DNA of 64,000 nt from NCBI GenBank assembly GCA_903970145.1, contig CAJCHO010000014.1:1-64000 (forward strand), in the 5' to 3' direction. The notes below the pieces were generated by a model. It was not told where the DNA came from. It was given only the letters and a program-made list of their open reading frames with translations, and made no database searches. Numbering within the stretch: the stretch's first letter is position 1; each line of letters opens with the position of its first letter. Of the stretch, positions 17,465-25,223 are shown one piece after another. A program made the position numbers and the translations under genes. Source of the DNA: Mycobacteriaceae bacterium. Lineage in GTDB: Bacteria > Pseudomonadota > Gammaproteobacteria > Burkholderiales > Burkholderiaceae_D.

Positions 17465-18664
17465 ATGGTCATGGCCCTCCTAGTTCTGATCGGGACCGTT
17501 GCTGCAGCGCAACAACCCCTCATTCTCCAGCCGCCCGATGAATTATTCTCGCCCGATATTTCGATTTCTCATTTCGATGACGACAATCTGTTTCGCCTCC
17601 CGGCCGGGGTAACACCGCAGGTCCTGCCCGGCCAGACCGAGAGATCCGACGATTGGACGGTCACGTCGCTGGGCTTCAAGATCGACAAGGAATATTCCCT
17701 GCAACGCTTCACGCTCGAAGCAGACGTCGATCGCTACGACTATTCGACCTATCACTTCCTCGACTTCACAGCTTTCAATGGCAACGCCAACTGGGCGTGG
17801 TCTGCAACACCGGACGTTACCGGCCATCTGATCTTCACTCGCACGGAAGTTCTGAACAGCTTCACGGACTTCGCAATCCTCGACGAACGCAACATCAATA
17901 TCAACCAGACCCGACGCTTCGATATCGACTGGAGCACCGGCGGTGCGATTCACGTCGGGGGTGCGGTCGATCAACTGGTCCAGAGCAATACCTCACCGGT
18001 CTATGAGCTCGAAGACGTGCGCATAAATTCGGTCGAGCCGTTTATCAACTACGTCTCGGTGGCGGACAACTCGATCGGCTTATACGGACGCGCGTCGACC
18101 GGTGACTACATCAATCAGGTCCTCAACCCGGCCTACCAGGTCGATACCGGATTCACAGAACATGAGGTAGGCGCGCGCGCCACCTATATCGTCGACGGGC
18201 AAACCAATCTATTCGCGCAGATCGGGTTTCTCGCGCGGGACAACGATCACTTCGGCTCGCGCAATTTCCACGGCGTCGATGGGGTGCTTAACTGGACCTG
18301 GGATCTGAGCGGCAAGACCACGCTGGTTACCACTGCCACGCGCACGCTGAGCGCCTACGAAACCCCGGAATCGAGCTATCTCATCTACAACAAGATCACC
18401 GTCGGTCCGACTTGGGAAGTCACCGATCAGGTTGCGCTGGGAATGCGACTTCAGGATACGCAGTACCGTTTCGAAGGGGCCCTCACTCCACAGCCGATTT
18501 TGCGAGACGACCTGATCCACTCGGTTCAATTGCTCGCGCAGTGGCAGCCAGTGCGCGAGCTCACGCTTTTATCCTCGCTGACTCATTCCTTCCGCAATTC
18601 GAACTTTCCCGGCCTGCAATTTAGCGACCAGATCGTTTCAATCGGCGCGATTCTGAAATTCTAG
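17465..18664 (+). CDS. epsL: Outer-membrane polysaccharide protein EpsL
   Basis: A beta-barrel-like protein (about 399 residues from this start) matching the XrtB/PEP-CTERM-associated EpsL family. A signal peptide (MVMALLVLIGTVAAAQQ) is followed by alternating hydrophobic strands and a C-terminal strand ending IGAILKF with a terminal Phe, as in outer-membrane barrels. It probably helps the polymer cross or anchor at the outer membrane. The start is unsettled: an upstream in-frame ATG at 17306 has a strong AGGGA site, but would put 53 more residues before the signal peptide. The gene is divergent from epsA and upstream of the small secreted gene and epsD. Confidence 0.85.
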   Translation: MVMALLVLIGTVAAAQQPLILQPPDELFSPDISISHFDDDNLFRLPAGVTPQVLPGQTERSDDWTVTSLGFKIDKEYSLQRFTLEADVDRYDYSTYHFLDFTAFNGNANWAWSATPDVTGHLIFTRTEVLNSFTDFAILDERNININQTRRFDIDWSTGGAIHVGGAVDQLVQSNTSPVYELEDVRINSVEPFINYVSVADNSIGLYGRASTGDYINQVLNPAYQVDTGFTEHEVGARATYIVDGQTNLFAQIGFLARDNDHFGSRNFHGVDGVLNWTWDLSGKTTLVTTATRTLSAYETPESSYLIYNKITVGPTWEVTDQVALGMRLQDTQYRFEGALTPQPILRDDLIHSVQLLAQWQPVRELTLLSSLTHSFRNSNFPGLQFSDQIVSIGAILKF

Positions 18665-18676
18665 GATTTCGACGAC

Positions 18677-18693
18677 TTGTTGCGTCGCAACAA
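18677..18693. repeat. Perfect inverted repeat after epsL
   Basis: TTGTTGCG-t-CGCAACAA: 8-bp arms around one base, 13 bases after the epsL stop. The one-base centre and lack of a T tract fit a protein-binding palindrome better than a terminator. It abuts the minus-strand copy of the shared 20-bp element, and a weaker relative (GTTGC-gtt-GCAAC) sits beside copy 2 at 13545-13557. Confidence 0.6.
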
Positions 18694-18713
18694 CGATTAG
18701 TCCGATAGAACCA
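18694..18713 (-). promoter_or_regulatory. Shared 20-bp element, inverted copy
   Basis: The minus strand reads TGGTTCTATCGGACTAATCG, 16/20 identical to copy 2, but here it points toward the 3' end of epsL and away from the small secreted gene. It is 80 bases upstream of the plus-strand copy, so the pair is arranged back to back. Confidence 0.5.
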
Positions 18714-18793
18714 TCCCCGCGCAGTCCGGGCATATCTGGAGCTCGCGATTCGGACTCCAGTTTCAGAGACGAACAGCCGAGCCTTTCGGGTCT

Positions 18794-18813
18794 TGGGTCA
18801 ATCGGACTATAGG
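18794..18813 (+). promoter_or_regulatory. Shared 20-bp upstream element, copy 3
   Basis: The plus strand reads TGGGTCAATCGGACTATAGG, 15/20 identical to copy 2, ending 94 bases before the ATG at 18908. Orientation and distance to the gene match copies 1 and 2 (84 and 100 bases). Confidence 0.55.
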
Positions 18814-18907
18814 CAACGCGGCGCGCAAATGATCATATTGCGGTGCGGTATCTACACGTATGGTCGGTAGGACAGATCGTCTCCTTCTCCATTCGAAAAA
18901 GGCTAGC

Positions 18908-19315
18908 ATGGCTGCGCTTTGGAAGCCCATTCGACTGAGTCTGATTGTGTTCGCCACGCTTGGCCTATCAGCGGCCAGCGCCGCAGACACCCCGATGGTT
19001 CGGGTGGCGTCGTATGCCGCCAGCCCGAGGCTGGCGTCCCTTGATCAATCCCGGATAGCGCCTTACGCGATGCAGGGCGAAGATTCGGCGGTAGCTACTC
19101 TTCGATACGAACTTCCAGGGACATTCACCGGCGTCGCCAATCTTGCAGGTTCAAGCTTTAGCGCCATTGCCTCAGGTCCCGTGCCCGACGCATCGCCTGA
19201 CAGGCCTGCGCATTGGCCCGAATGGACGGAGCTGCCTCCCAGCAAATGGGGTCACGTCATCGCCGGCTTGGCGATGATTGTCTTCGTTGCCGTGCGCCGC
19301 ATGACGGGGGTTTGA
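18908..19315 (+). CDS. Small secreted protein with PEP-CTERM-like tail lacking PEP
   Basis: A 135-residue protein I do not recognise as a named family. Residues 1-26 are a signal peptide (LSLIVFATLGLSAASA, then AD). The middle (27-105) is low in hydrophobics. The C-terminus is tripartite: a Pro-rich LPPSKW (109-114), a hydrophobic helix GHVIAGLAMIVFVAV (115-129) and RR (130-131) near the end. That order and the W-x4-AGL-M pattern resemble the WAAMLVGLGMM tail of the PEP-CTERM protein at 8799, but PEP is replaced by LPPS. AAGG lies 5 bases before the chosen ATG. It sits between epsL and epsD and shares the 20-bp upstream element. An XrtB substrate with a variant signal is my inference; a simple bitopic membrane protein is the alternative. 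Confidence 0.7.
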   Translation: MAALWKPIRLSLIVFATLGLSAASAADTPMVRVASYAASPRLASLDQSRIAPYAMQGEDSAVATLRYELPGTFTGVANLAGSSFSAIASGPVPDASPDRPAHWPEWTELPPSKWGHVIAGLAMIVFVAVRRMTGV

Positions 19316-19399
19316 CAGTTTCGCTTGGCTACCCAGAAGTTGAGGTGTCGGCGTGTAGCACCAACTCGGTTGTCATCCGATTTGGGGCACTTGCCCGAT

Positions 19400-19440
19400 G
19401 AAGTAGGCGGCTAAGTGTGTCAAACTTCGACTCCTACTTC
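19400..19440 (+). promoter_or_regulatory. Long imperfect hairpin just upstream of epsD
   Basis: Outer arms GAAGTAGG (19400-19407) and CCTACTTC (19433-19440) are perfect complements. Inside lie symmetric 5-base partly paired segments, then AAGT (19413-19416) and ACTT (19424-19427) closing a 7-base loop. It ends 17 bases before the epsD ATG. It could be a leader RNA structure or an operator; there is no T tract. Confidence 0.55.
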
Positions 19441-19457
19441 CTCGCGCAGTTGTCAAG

Positions 19458-20375
19458 ATGACATCACAGGCCCGTCCATTCCAGTCCGCCGTTATTGCAC
19501 TATGTGTCTGCACGGCGCCTGTCTTACTTGCTGGGTGCGAGCGGCACAATGGGAAGTCGAGCTCACAGGTTGTTGCAAAAGTAGGCTCCTACGAAATCAC
19601 GCAATATGAAGTGAACAACGCGTTCGCGCGCCTGCCCGAAGTACCGCCCGAAAAGGCCTCTGAGGTGCGAGCGCAGGTCCTGGAAGGCTTGATTACCCAG
19701 CGCCTCGCGGTGAACCAGGCTCAGGTCTTGAAGTTAGACCGCTCGCCAGCTGTCGCTGCAGCTTTGGAGTCCGCGCGGCGCGAAGTACTCGCGCGCGCCT
19801 TCTACGAACAGATTCAATCGTCGCAGCCCGAACCGACCGCGGATGAGGTTCGCAAATATTACAATGCCCACCCCGAGCTGTTTTCTGCACGACGGCTCTA
19901 CGTGATCAAGTCGGTTGCGGCATCGAACACCCCCGAGGTGCTGGCCTATGCGCAGGAATTTGCGAACTCAGGCAAGAACATCGACCAATTCACACAATGG
20001 CTGCAGGACAAGGGCATCCGTTTTAATGCGACCACGGCCGTAGTCGCCCCAGAGAGCGTACCTCTGGATTCCCTCGCGCGGCTGGCACAGACCAAGGACG
20101 GAGGAATCCTGTTGCGAGCCACCGATTCCAGCGTCTCGCTCGCGCAAATCCTCAATTCCAGATCCGCACCGCTCAATGAAGCGGAGTCATCAGCCGCGAT
20201 CGTGCGTTTCCTCGACAGCCAACGTGGAAAGGAGGCTGTAGACCAGGAGGTCGCGCGCTTGCGTAGCCAAGGCAAGGTCGAGCTGCTCGGAGAGTTCGCT
20301 ACCACACCGGCCGTGTCCGGAGCGCCGGGCGACACCCCGTCAGGCAGTCCAAATTCGGCGACGGGGGGCAAGTAG
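19458..20375 (+). CDS. epsD: EpsD family peptidyl-prolyl isomerase lipoprotein
   Basis: A 305-residue lipoprotein with signal peptide and lipobox LLAGC (Cys27), followed by a SurA/PpiC-type N-terminal helical domain (VAKVGSYEITQYEVNNAFARLP) and a parvulin-like region around residues 130-230. The C-terminus is a Ser/Gly/Thr-rich tail. EpsD proteins are part of the XrtB exopolysaccharide cluster and are presumed to help fold export components in the periplasm. The rotamase segment is divergent, so enzyme activity is uncertain. It starts the run epsD-E-F-G-xrtB-epsI. Confidence 0.85.
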   Translation: MTSQARPFQSAVIALCVCTAPVLLAGCERHNGKSSSQVVAKVGSYEITQYEVNNAFARLPEVPPEKASEVRAQVLEGLITQRLAVNQAQVLKLDRSPAVAAALESARREVLARAFYEQIQSSQPEPTADEVRKYYNAHPELFSARRLYVIKSVAASNTPEVLAYAQEFANSGKNIDQFTQWLQDKGIRFNATTAVVAPESVPLDSLARLAQTKDGGILLRATDSSVSLAQILNSRSAPLNEAESSAAIVRFLDSQRGKEAVDQEVARLRSQGKVELLGEFATTPAVSGAPGDTPSGSPNSATGGK

Positions 20376-20457
20376 TGCAGAAGCCGCTCATTTGCCGGGA
20401 ACCGGAACCCTGTAAATCGAATCAGATAATCATGTCTTTGACTGGGATGGCGAATCA

Positions 20458-21264
20458 ATGAGAATGCTCAAGACCTACTTGTTTGCTCTTCTGACTTTGA
20501 TTGCGGGCTTTGCTCAAGCCGACCAGGCGCGAGACTACCAACTCGCAGCAGGCGACACGATCCACATCACGGTATTCCAGAACCCTGACCTGATGCTCGA
20601 CACCCGCGTGTCCGAAGGAGGAACCATTACCTATCCCCTGATCGGAGCCATCCAGATCGGCGGACTGACGATCGGTTCGGCCGAGCAGAAGATCGCCCAG
20701 GCGCTCGATCACGGCGGCTTTGTCAAAGGGCCGCAGGTCAATATCGCGCTGGTTCAAAACATCGGGAACCAGGTCTCGGTGCTTGGCTACGTCAACCGCC
20801 CAGGCAGTTATCCGCTGCTGACTTTTAACGCCAGGCTGAGCCAACTGCTCGCCACCGCTGGTGGCGTCATGGTGGCGCCGGTCGCTGGCTCAAACAAGAT
20901 CATTCTCTCCGGTACGCGCGACGGGAAACCCTTCCAGCGCGAGATAGATGTCGCAAGCATTTACCTTGAGAATCGCGCTCCGGACGATGTGGTTCTCTCG
21001 GGCGGTGACACGATATTCGTGCCCAAGGCACCGATGTTCTACATTTATGGACAGGTGAATCGTCCTGGCCAGTATGGGCTGGAACGCAACATGACCGTCA
21101 TGCAGGCCCTTGCTTCGGGGGGCGGCCCGACCGTTCGCGGGACCGAGAGCCGGCTAAGGCTGAATCGTCGCGGCGCGGACGGCAAAGTGGTCAGAATCTC
21201 ACCGGAGCTCAGTGATGTGATGGAACCCGACGATGTCCTCTACGTAAACGAAAGCTTCTTCTAG
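20458..21264 (+). CDS. epsE: Polysaccharide export protein EpsE (Wza-like)
   Basis: A 268-residue exported protein: signal peptide (YLFALLTLIAGFAQA), a Poly_export domain (DYQLAAGDTIHITVFQNPDL, ISYP-like TITYPLIGAIQIGG) and two SLBB segments (VSVLGYVNRPGSYPL and FYIYGQVNRPGQYGL). No lipobox cysteine follows the signal peptide, as in the EpsE family. It forms or gates the periplasmic/outer-membrane export channel with EpsF and EpsL. It lies 82 bases after epsD and 9 bases before epsF. Confidence 0.93.
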   Translation: MRMLKTYLFALLTLIAGFAQADQARDYQLAAGDTIHITVFQNPDLMLDTRVSEGGTITYPLIGAIQIGGLTIGSAEQKIAQALDHGGFVKGPQVNIALVQNIGNQVSVLGYVNRPGSYPLLTFNARLSQLLATAGGVMVAPVAGSNKIILSGTRDGKPFQREIDVASIYLENRAPDDVVLSGGDTIFVPKAPMFYIYGQVNRPGQYGLERNMTVMQALASGGGPTVRGTESRLRLNRRGADGKVVRISPELSDVMEPDDVLYVNESFF

Positions 21265-21273
21265 GAATGTCCG

Positions 21274-22689
21274 ATGACCCTCTATCAATTACTGCGCACC
21301 CTCGCCGCAAGATGGCGCTTGATAGGATTGACTACGATCGCCATGTTGGTGCTCCTGGTGCTGGTCGTCCTGATCTTCCCGACCAAATACACGGGCACAG
21401 CTTCGGTTGTGGTCAGTAGCCAGTCGCAGGATGCGGTTCTGGGCGCGGTCACGCAAATGCCCATTGCCGACACCTATGTTTCAACACAGGCAGATGTCAT
21501 TGCGAGTCCGCGGGTTGCGCGTCTTGTAGTAAAGAAGCTGAAACTGGACAAGGATGAGTCGGCCGTAGAATCCTGGCAGGACGAAACCAATGGCAACGGA
21601 GACATTGTCGCGTGGATTGGTGACTTACTCCTTGATCACCTCAAAGTTAAGCCGGGAAAGTTGAGCAACGTCATCGAGATCAACTTCACCTCCAAGGACC
21701 CCCACGCCGCAGCTCAGGTCGCCAACGCGTTTGCAGAGTCCTATCTGGAGACCAATTCAGAGTTGAAACTCGAGCCGGCGCGGCAGACGGCACAGTTTTT
21801 TGACGTGCGCATCGGCGAACTGCGAAAACAGCTGGAGCAGGCACAGGAACGCCTTTCGCAGGCGCAAAAACTGGTGGGCATCGTTGTGACCCCCGAACGA
21901 CTGGATGTCGAGAACGCGCGCTTGAATGACCTGTCGAGCCAACTGGCGCTCGCCCAATCAGCCAAGGCTGATTCGTCATCGAGGAGCAGGGGTGCCTCAG
22001 GCAATGCGGCGGCGTCACCGGACGTCATTCAAAACAATGTCGTCCAGACTCTAAAGACGCAGATCGCAATAAACGAGTCCAAGTTGAAGGAAATGTCGGA
22101 ACAACTTGGCCCCAACCATCCGCAGTTGCTGCGTGCCCAACAAAACCTCGACGACCTTCGGGCGAGTCTGGCGCGGGAGACCTCCCAGGTCGGGACCTCG
22201 CTTAACACCGCCAGTCAGGTCGGCACGGACCGGGTCAGTCAATTGCAGGGCGCCGTCGAGGCGCAACGTCAGCGCATAATCGAACTCGCGGAAAAGCGCG
22301 ATCATCTCGCGGTACTGCAAAGCGAGGTGGACAACGCCGAAAAGGTTTACGAACTGGTGATGCAGCGCTACGCACAGACGAGCATTGAAAGCAATGTCTA
22401 TTCCGCCGACGTGTCGCTCCTGTCGCCGGCCGCATTTCCGACCGAGCCCTCGTTCCCGCGCATCAAGCTGTTTGCCCTTCTGACGACGGTGTTTGGTCTG
22501 TTCCTGGGGGTAGGCCTGGCTCTGCTGGCTGAGGTTTTCAATCCCATGATTCATGGGGCCGCCGATGTGGCACAACGAATCGGCGTCCCGGTCTTTTCGG
22601 TCGTTCCCAAACTGAAGACGCGTCGGGCCCGTATCCAGCAGTGGTTCGATAGAATCCGCCGTCGTAAGTCCGTCGAAGTCCCAGTCTAG
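21274..22689 (+). CDS. epsF: Chain-length determinant protein EpsF (Wzz/PCP2-like)
   Basis: A 471-residue inner-membrane co-polymerase. First helix near residues 14-36 (LIGLTTIAMLVLLVLVVLIF), then KYTGTASVVV, a long periplasmic coiled coil (about 150-370, rich in Gln/Glu/Ala, e.g. LRKQLEQAQERLSQAQ), and a second helix about 400-420 (FALLTTVFGLFLGVGLALL). A short cytoplasmic tail follows. It sets polymer length and works with the kinase-like EpsG encoded 16 bases downstream. Confidence 0.93.
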   Translation: MTLYQLLRTLAARWRLIGLTTIAMLVLLVLVVLIFPTKYTGTASVVVSSQSQDAVLGAVTQMPIADTYVSTQADVIASPRVARLVVKKLKLDKDESAVESWQDETNGNGDIVAWIGDLLLDHLKVKPGKLSNVIEINFTSKDPHAAAQVANAFAESYLETNSELKLEPARQTAQFFDVRIGELRKQLEQAQERLSQAQKLVGIVVTPERLDVENARLNDLSSQLALAQSAKADSSSRSRGASGNAAASPDVIQNNVVQTLKTQIAINESKLKEMSEQLGPNHPQLLRAQQNLDDLRASLARETSQVGTSLNTASQVGTDRVSQLQGAVEAQRQRIIELAEKRDHLAVLQSEVDNAEKVYELVMQRYAQTSIESNVYSADVSLLSPAAFPTEPSFPRIKLFALLTTVFGLFLGVGLALLAEVFNPMIHGAADVAQRIGVPVFSVVPKLKTRRARIQQWFDRIRRRKSVEVPV

Positions 22690-22705
22690 GCACAGAGCGA
22701 TCACC

Positions 22706-23593
22706 ATGACATCCATAACACAAGATTCGATAAGACCGAGCGTCTCACACGATCACAAACGCGACCGTTCGATCGGCGCCATATTGGTCGATGCCGGGCG
22801 ATTGACTCCTGAATTGGCGGAGCGCATTCTGCGCCACCAGAAGGAACACAATGTTCGCTTCGGTGATGCAGCGCTGGACTTGGGGATTCTTACTGAGGAC
22901 GACCTGCGATTTGCGCTCGCGCATCAGTTCGAGTACACCTACCTCGCCCCCGGCGAAACACCGGCCACCGCTGACGTCGTCGCGGCATATCAACCCAACC
23001 ACCCTTGCGTCGAAGCCATCCGCGCGCTGCGCAGTCAGCTGATACTGCGCTGGCTCGACAACCGGGTCGACCGGAAATCGCTTGCAGTCGTGAGTTCGGA
23101 GAGCGGAATCGGACGAAGTTTTGTGACGGCGAACCTGGCAGTCGTATTTTCCCAGCTCGGGGAACGGACACTCCTGATTGATGCGAATCTGCGCGCACCA
23201 TCGATGCACAGGCTGTTCAAGCTGCAGAACCGGATGGGCCTGGCTTCGGTGCTGGGTGCCGGGCTCAGTCAATACCCGATCGTTCAATTGCCGGCATTCG
23301 TCGGACTGTCGATCATTCCTTCGGGCCCCACTCCTCCCAATCCCCAGGAACTGCTTTCCAGACCAGCCTTCCGCGGGCTGATTGAAAGTGCGGTCAACGA
23401 GTTCGACGTCGTGCTAATTGACACTCCTGCCTGGAGCGAGGGGGCGGACGCACAAATCATCGCCGCGCGCGCCGGTGCTGCGATCCTGGTGACGCGCCAG
23501 GACTACACATCGGTGAACGCAGCCACAAACTTCGTCGAGACCCTGGGGCAAAGCGGATGCCAGGTTCTTGGGGCTGTGATGAATCAATTCTAG
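22706..23593 (+). CDS. epsG: EpsG tyrosine-kinase-like ATPase with MshEN-like N-terminal domain
   Basis: A 295-residue cytoplasmic partner of EpsF. The C-terminal domain is a ParA/BY-kinase fold: P-loop SESGIGRSF (131-139, Arg137 where Lys is usual, apparently tolerated in this family), Walker A' LLIDAN (156-161) and Walker B VVLIDTP. The usual C-terminal tyrosine cluster is absent (ends VMNQF). The N-terminus holds two 24-residue repeats at 22-45 and 51-74 (G-x-x-L-V-x-x-G-x-L ... L-x-x-Q, then RFG ... LG-I-L ... AHQ), separated by exactly 5 residues. That is the layout of the c-di-GMP-binding MshEN domain. Repeat 2 keeps the Arg; repeat 1 has Ser22. Ligand binding is inference. Confidence 0.9.
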   Translation: MTSITQDSIRPSVSHDHKRDRSIGAILVDAGRLTPELAERILRHQKEHNVRFGDAALDLGILTEDDLRFALAHQFEYTYLAPGETPATADVVAAYQPNHPCVEAIRALRSQLILRWLDNRVDRKSLAVVSSESGIGRSFVTANLAVVFSQLGERTLLIDANLRAPSMHRLFKLQNRMGLASVLGAGLSQYPIVQLPAFVGLSIIPSGPTPPNPQELLSRPAFRGLIESAVNEFDVVLIDTPAWSEGADAQIIAARAGAAILVTRQDYTSVNAATNFVETLGQSGCQVLGAVMNQF

Positions 23594-23603
23594 AGATCGC
23601 GCG

Positions 23604-24482
23604 ATGGCCATCGCTACGCAGGCTAAGAGCAATGGTGCCGAATCCGCCTTTTGGTACCTGCTCCCGATTGGCGCTGGCTTGCTGGCGATGTACTTGCCAA
23701 GCTACTTCGATACCGGGCGCCGATTCTGGATTCGTCCCGACGAAATCCATGCTCCCATCATTCTGATGATTCTGCTGTGGCTGTTATGGCGCGAGCGCGG
23801 CGCTCTTACCTGGGGTGCCAACTCCACTGAGCGGGCCGCTGGGGCCGCCCTGTTCTGCCTGGGGCTGTTGCTATATATAGTGGGCCGCTCCCAGGAGTTT
23901 TTTCAGTTCGATCTAGGCTCCCAGATCCCCGTCTTGCTCGGTCTGGCTCTGATGCTGGGCGGCAAGCGGGCGTGCATGCGCATTCTATTTCCAGCGTGCT
24001 TCGCCCTCTTTCTTATCCCGATTCCGCCATCGGTTCTCGATCAAGTCCTCGTCCCGCTGAAAGTGACGGTTTCGCAGGTAGTCACCGAGATGCTCTTTTT
24101 CCTCGGTTATCCCATTTCGCGGACCGGTGCGGTCATCGTCATCGGTCAGTACAACCTGCTGATCGCCGACGCGTGCGCTGGACTGCGGTCAATGCTCGCG
24201 CTCAGCGGCATTGGACTGCTCTATGTGTACCTGCTCGCTAGCAGGTCGGTCGCTAGAAACGCGCTGTTGCTCGCATCGGCGATTCCAATTGCCTTCATCG
24301 CCAACGTTGCACGCGTTACCCTGCTGGTATTGATCACCTACCACTGGGGTGACGAGGCGGGAAGTCAATTCCACGACGCAGCGGGATTCGTAGAGATTGC
24401 GCTTGCCTTTGGCGCGTTTTTTGCGATCGATACCCTTCTGGTCCGCTTGCGGATCGATTCCGTGCGGGCGGCTGCCCCATGA
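23604..24482 (+). CDS. xrtB: Exosortase B
   Basis: A 292-residue inner-membrane cysteine protease/transpeptidase with about eight helices. Catalytic residues are visible: Cys191 in IADACAGLRSMLAL, Arg237 in FIANVARVTLLVL and His257 in QFHDAAGF. It recognises PEP-CTERM sorting signals, cutting near the motif and probably transferring substrates to an acceptor. Candidate substrates here are the proteins at 8799-9335, 12888-13421 and perhaps 18908-19315. Its stop overlaps the epsI start (ATGA), as is usual for this pair. Confidence 0.95.
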   Translation: MAIATQAKSNGAESAFWYLLPIGAGLLAMYLPSYFDTGRRFWIRPDEIHAPIILMILLWLLWRERGALTWGANSTERAAGAALFCLGLLLYIVGRSQEFFQFDLGSQIPVLLGLALMLGGKRACMRILFPACFALFLIPIPPSVLDQVLVPLKVTVSQVVTEMLFFLGYPISRTGAVIVIGQYNLLIADACAGLRSMLALSGIGLLYVYLLASRSVARNALLLASAIPIAFIANVARVTLLVLITYHWGDEAGSQFHDAAGFVEIALAFGAFFAIDTLLVRLRIDSVRAAAP

Positions 24483-25210
24483 TGTCGGCTACGCCGCGCG
24501 CCCTGATCGTGGCGGTTGTCTTGGCCATGCTGGCAGCTTCCGCTGCGGCCATCGCTCTTGCACCAAGCGTCGTAGTAGAGAAGCCTGACGGGCACTTGGC
24601 GGAACTGATCCCAACGACGCTTGGCGTATGGCAATCAATGGAAAGCGGCGCCGAACAGGTGAGCCTGTTCACGGTCGACGAAGAGGGAGGCAACCCGATG
24701 GATCGGGCCTATGATGACTCGCTGCTCAGATCCTATGTCGATCGAGACGGCCACGTGATCATGCTGGCCATCGGCTACGACCGGGTTCAACGCGAAGAGG
24801 ATCGCGTCCACCGGCCGGAGATCTGCTACATCGCGCAGGGATTCAAGATCCTGTCTGACAGTTCGGTAAGTTACAACATTGCCAGTCGCCCACCCCTTAG
24901 CATCGAGGGCAGACGAATGCTCGCCAGAAGCGGGCCACGCCTGGAAGCGGTGAGCTATTGGATCCGCATGGGCAATACCTTCGCCCAGAATCCGTGGACA
25001 TCGCGTGCCTACGTCATTCGTGAGGGCCTGGCGGGTCGCCTGCACGACGGAATTCTGGTGCGTGTCTCCGAAATCATTCGAAGTGACGGCGATGCTTCAG
25101 GATCGTATCTTCGCCAGGAAGCGTTTCTGAACGAGATGTTGCAAGCACTCGCGCCTGCGGCGTCCCATATGTTGGTCGGGGTGGATCCGCCCACCAATCA
25201 CGACGGCTGA
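24479..25210 (+). CDS. epsI: Exosortase-associated protein EpsI
   Basis: A 243-residue periplasmic protein with one N-terminal anchor helix (VAVVLAMLAASAAAIAL). The family signature HRPEICYIAQGF is at 111-122 with a conserved Cys116. EpsI domains occur as separate genes or fused to exosortases, and are needed for the system although their exact role is not settled. Translation is coupled to xrtB through an ATGA overlap at 24479-24482. Confidence 0.92.
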   Translation: MMSATPRALIVAVVLAMLAASAAAIALAPSVVVEKPDGHLAELIPTTLGVWQSMESGAEQVSLFTVDEEGGNPMDRAYDDSLLRSYVDRDGHVIMLAIGYDRVQREEDRVHRPEICYIAQGFKILSDSSVSYNIASRPPLSIEGRRMLARSGPRLEAVSYWIRMGNTFAQNPWTSRAYVIREGLAGRLHDGILVRVSEIIRSDGDASGSYLRQEAFLNEMLQALAPAASHMLVGVDPPTNHDG

Positions 25211-25223
25211 TCTCTTCACACCA

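Noticed and set aside
18677-18693. Palindrome after epsL as an intrinsic terminator
   Set aside because: The centre is one base and no T tract follows in either direction; a binding site is likelier.
23100-23130. EpsG as an inactive ATPase because of Arg in the P-loop
   Set aside because: As far as I recall, Arg at this place is common in XrtB-type EpsG proteins, so it is not evidence of loss of function.
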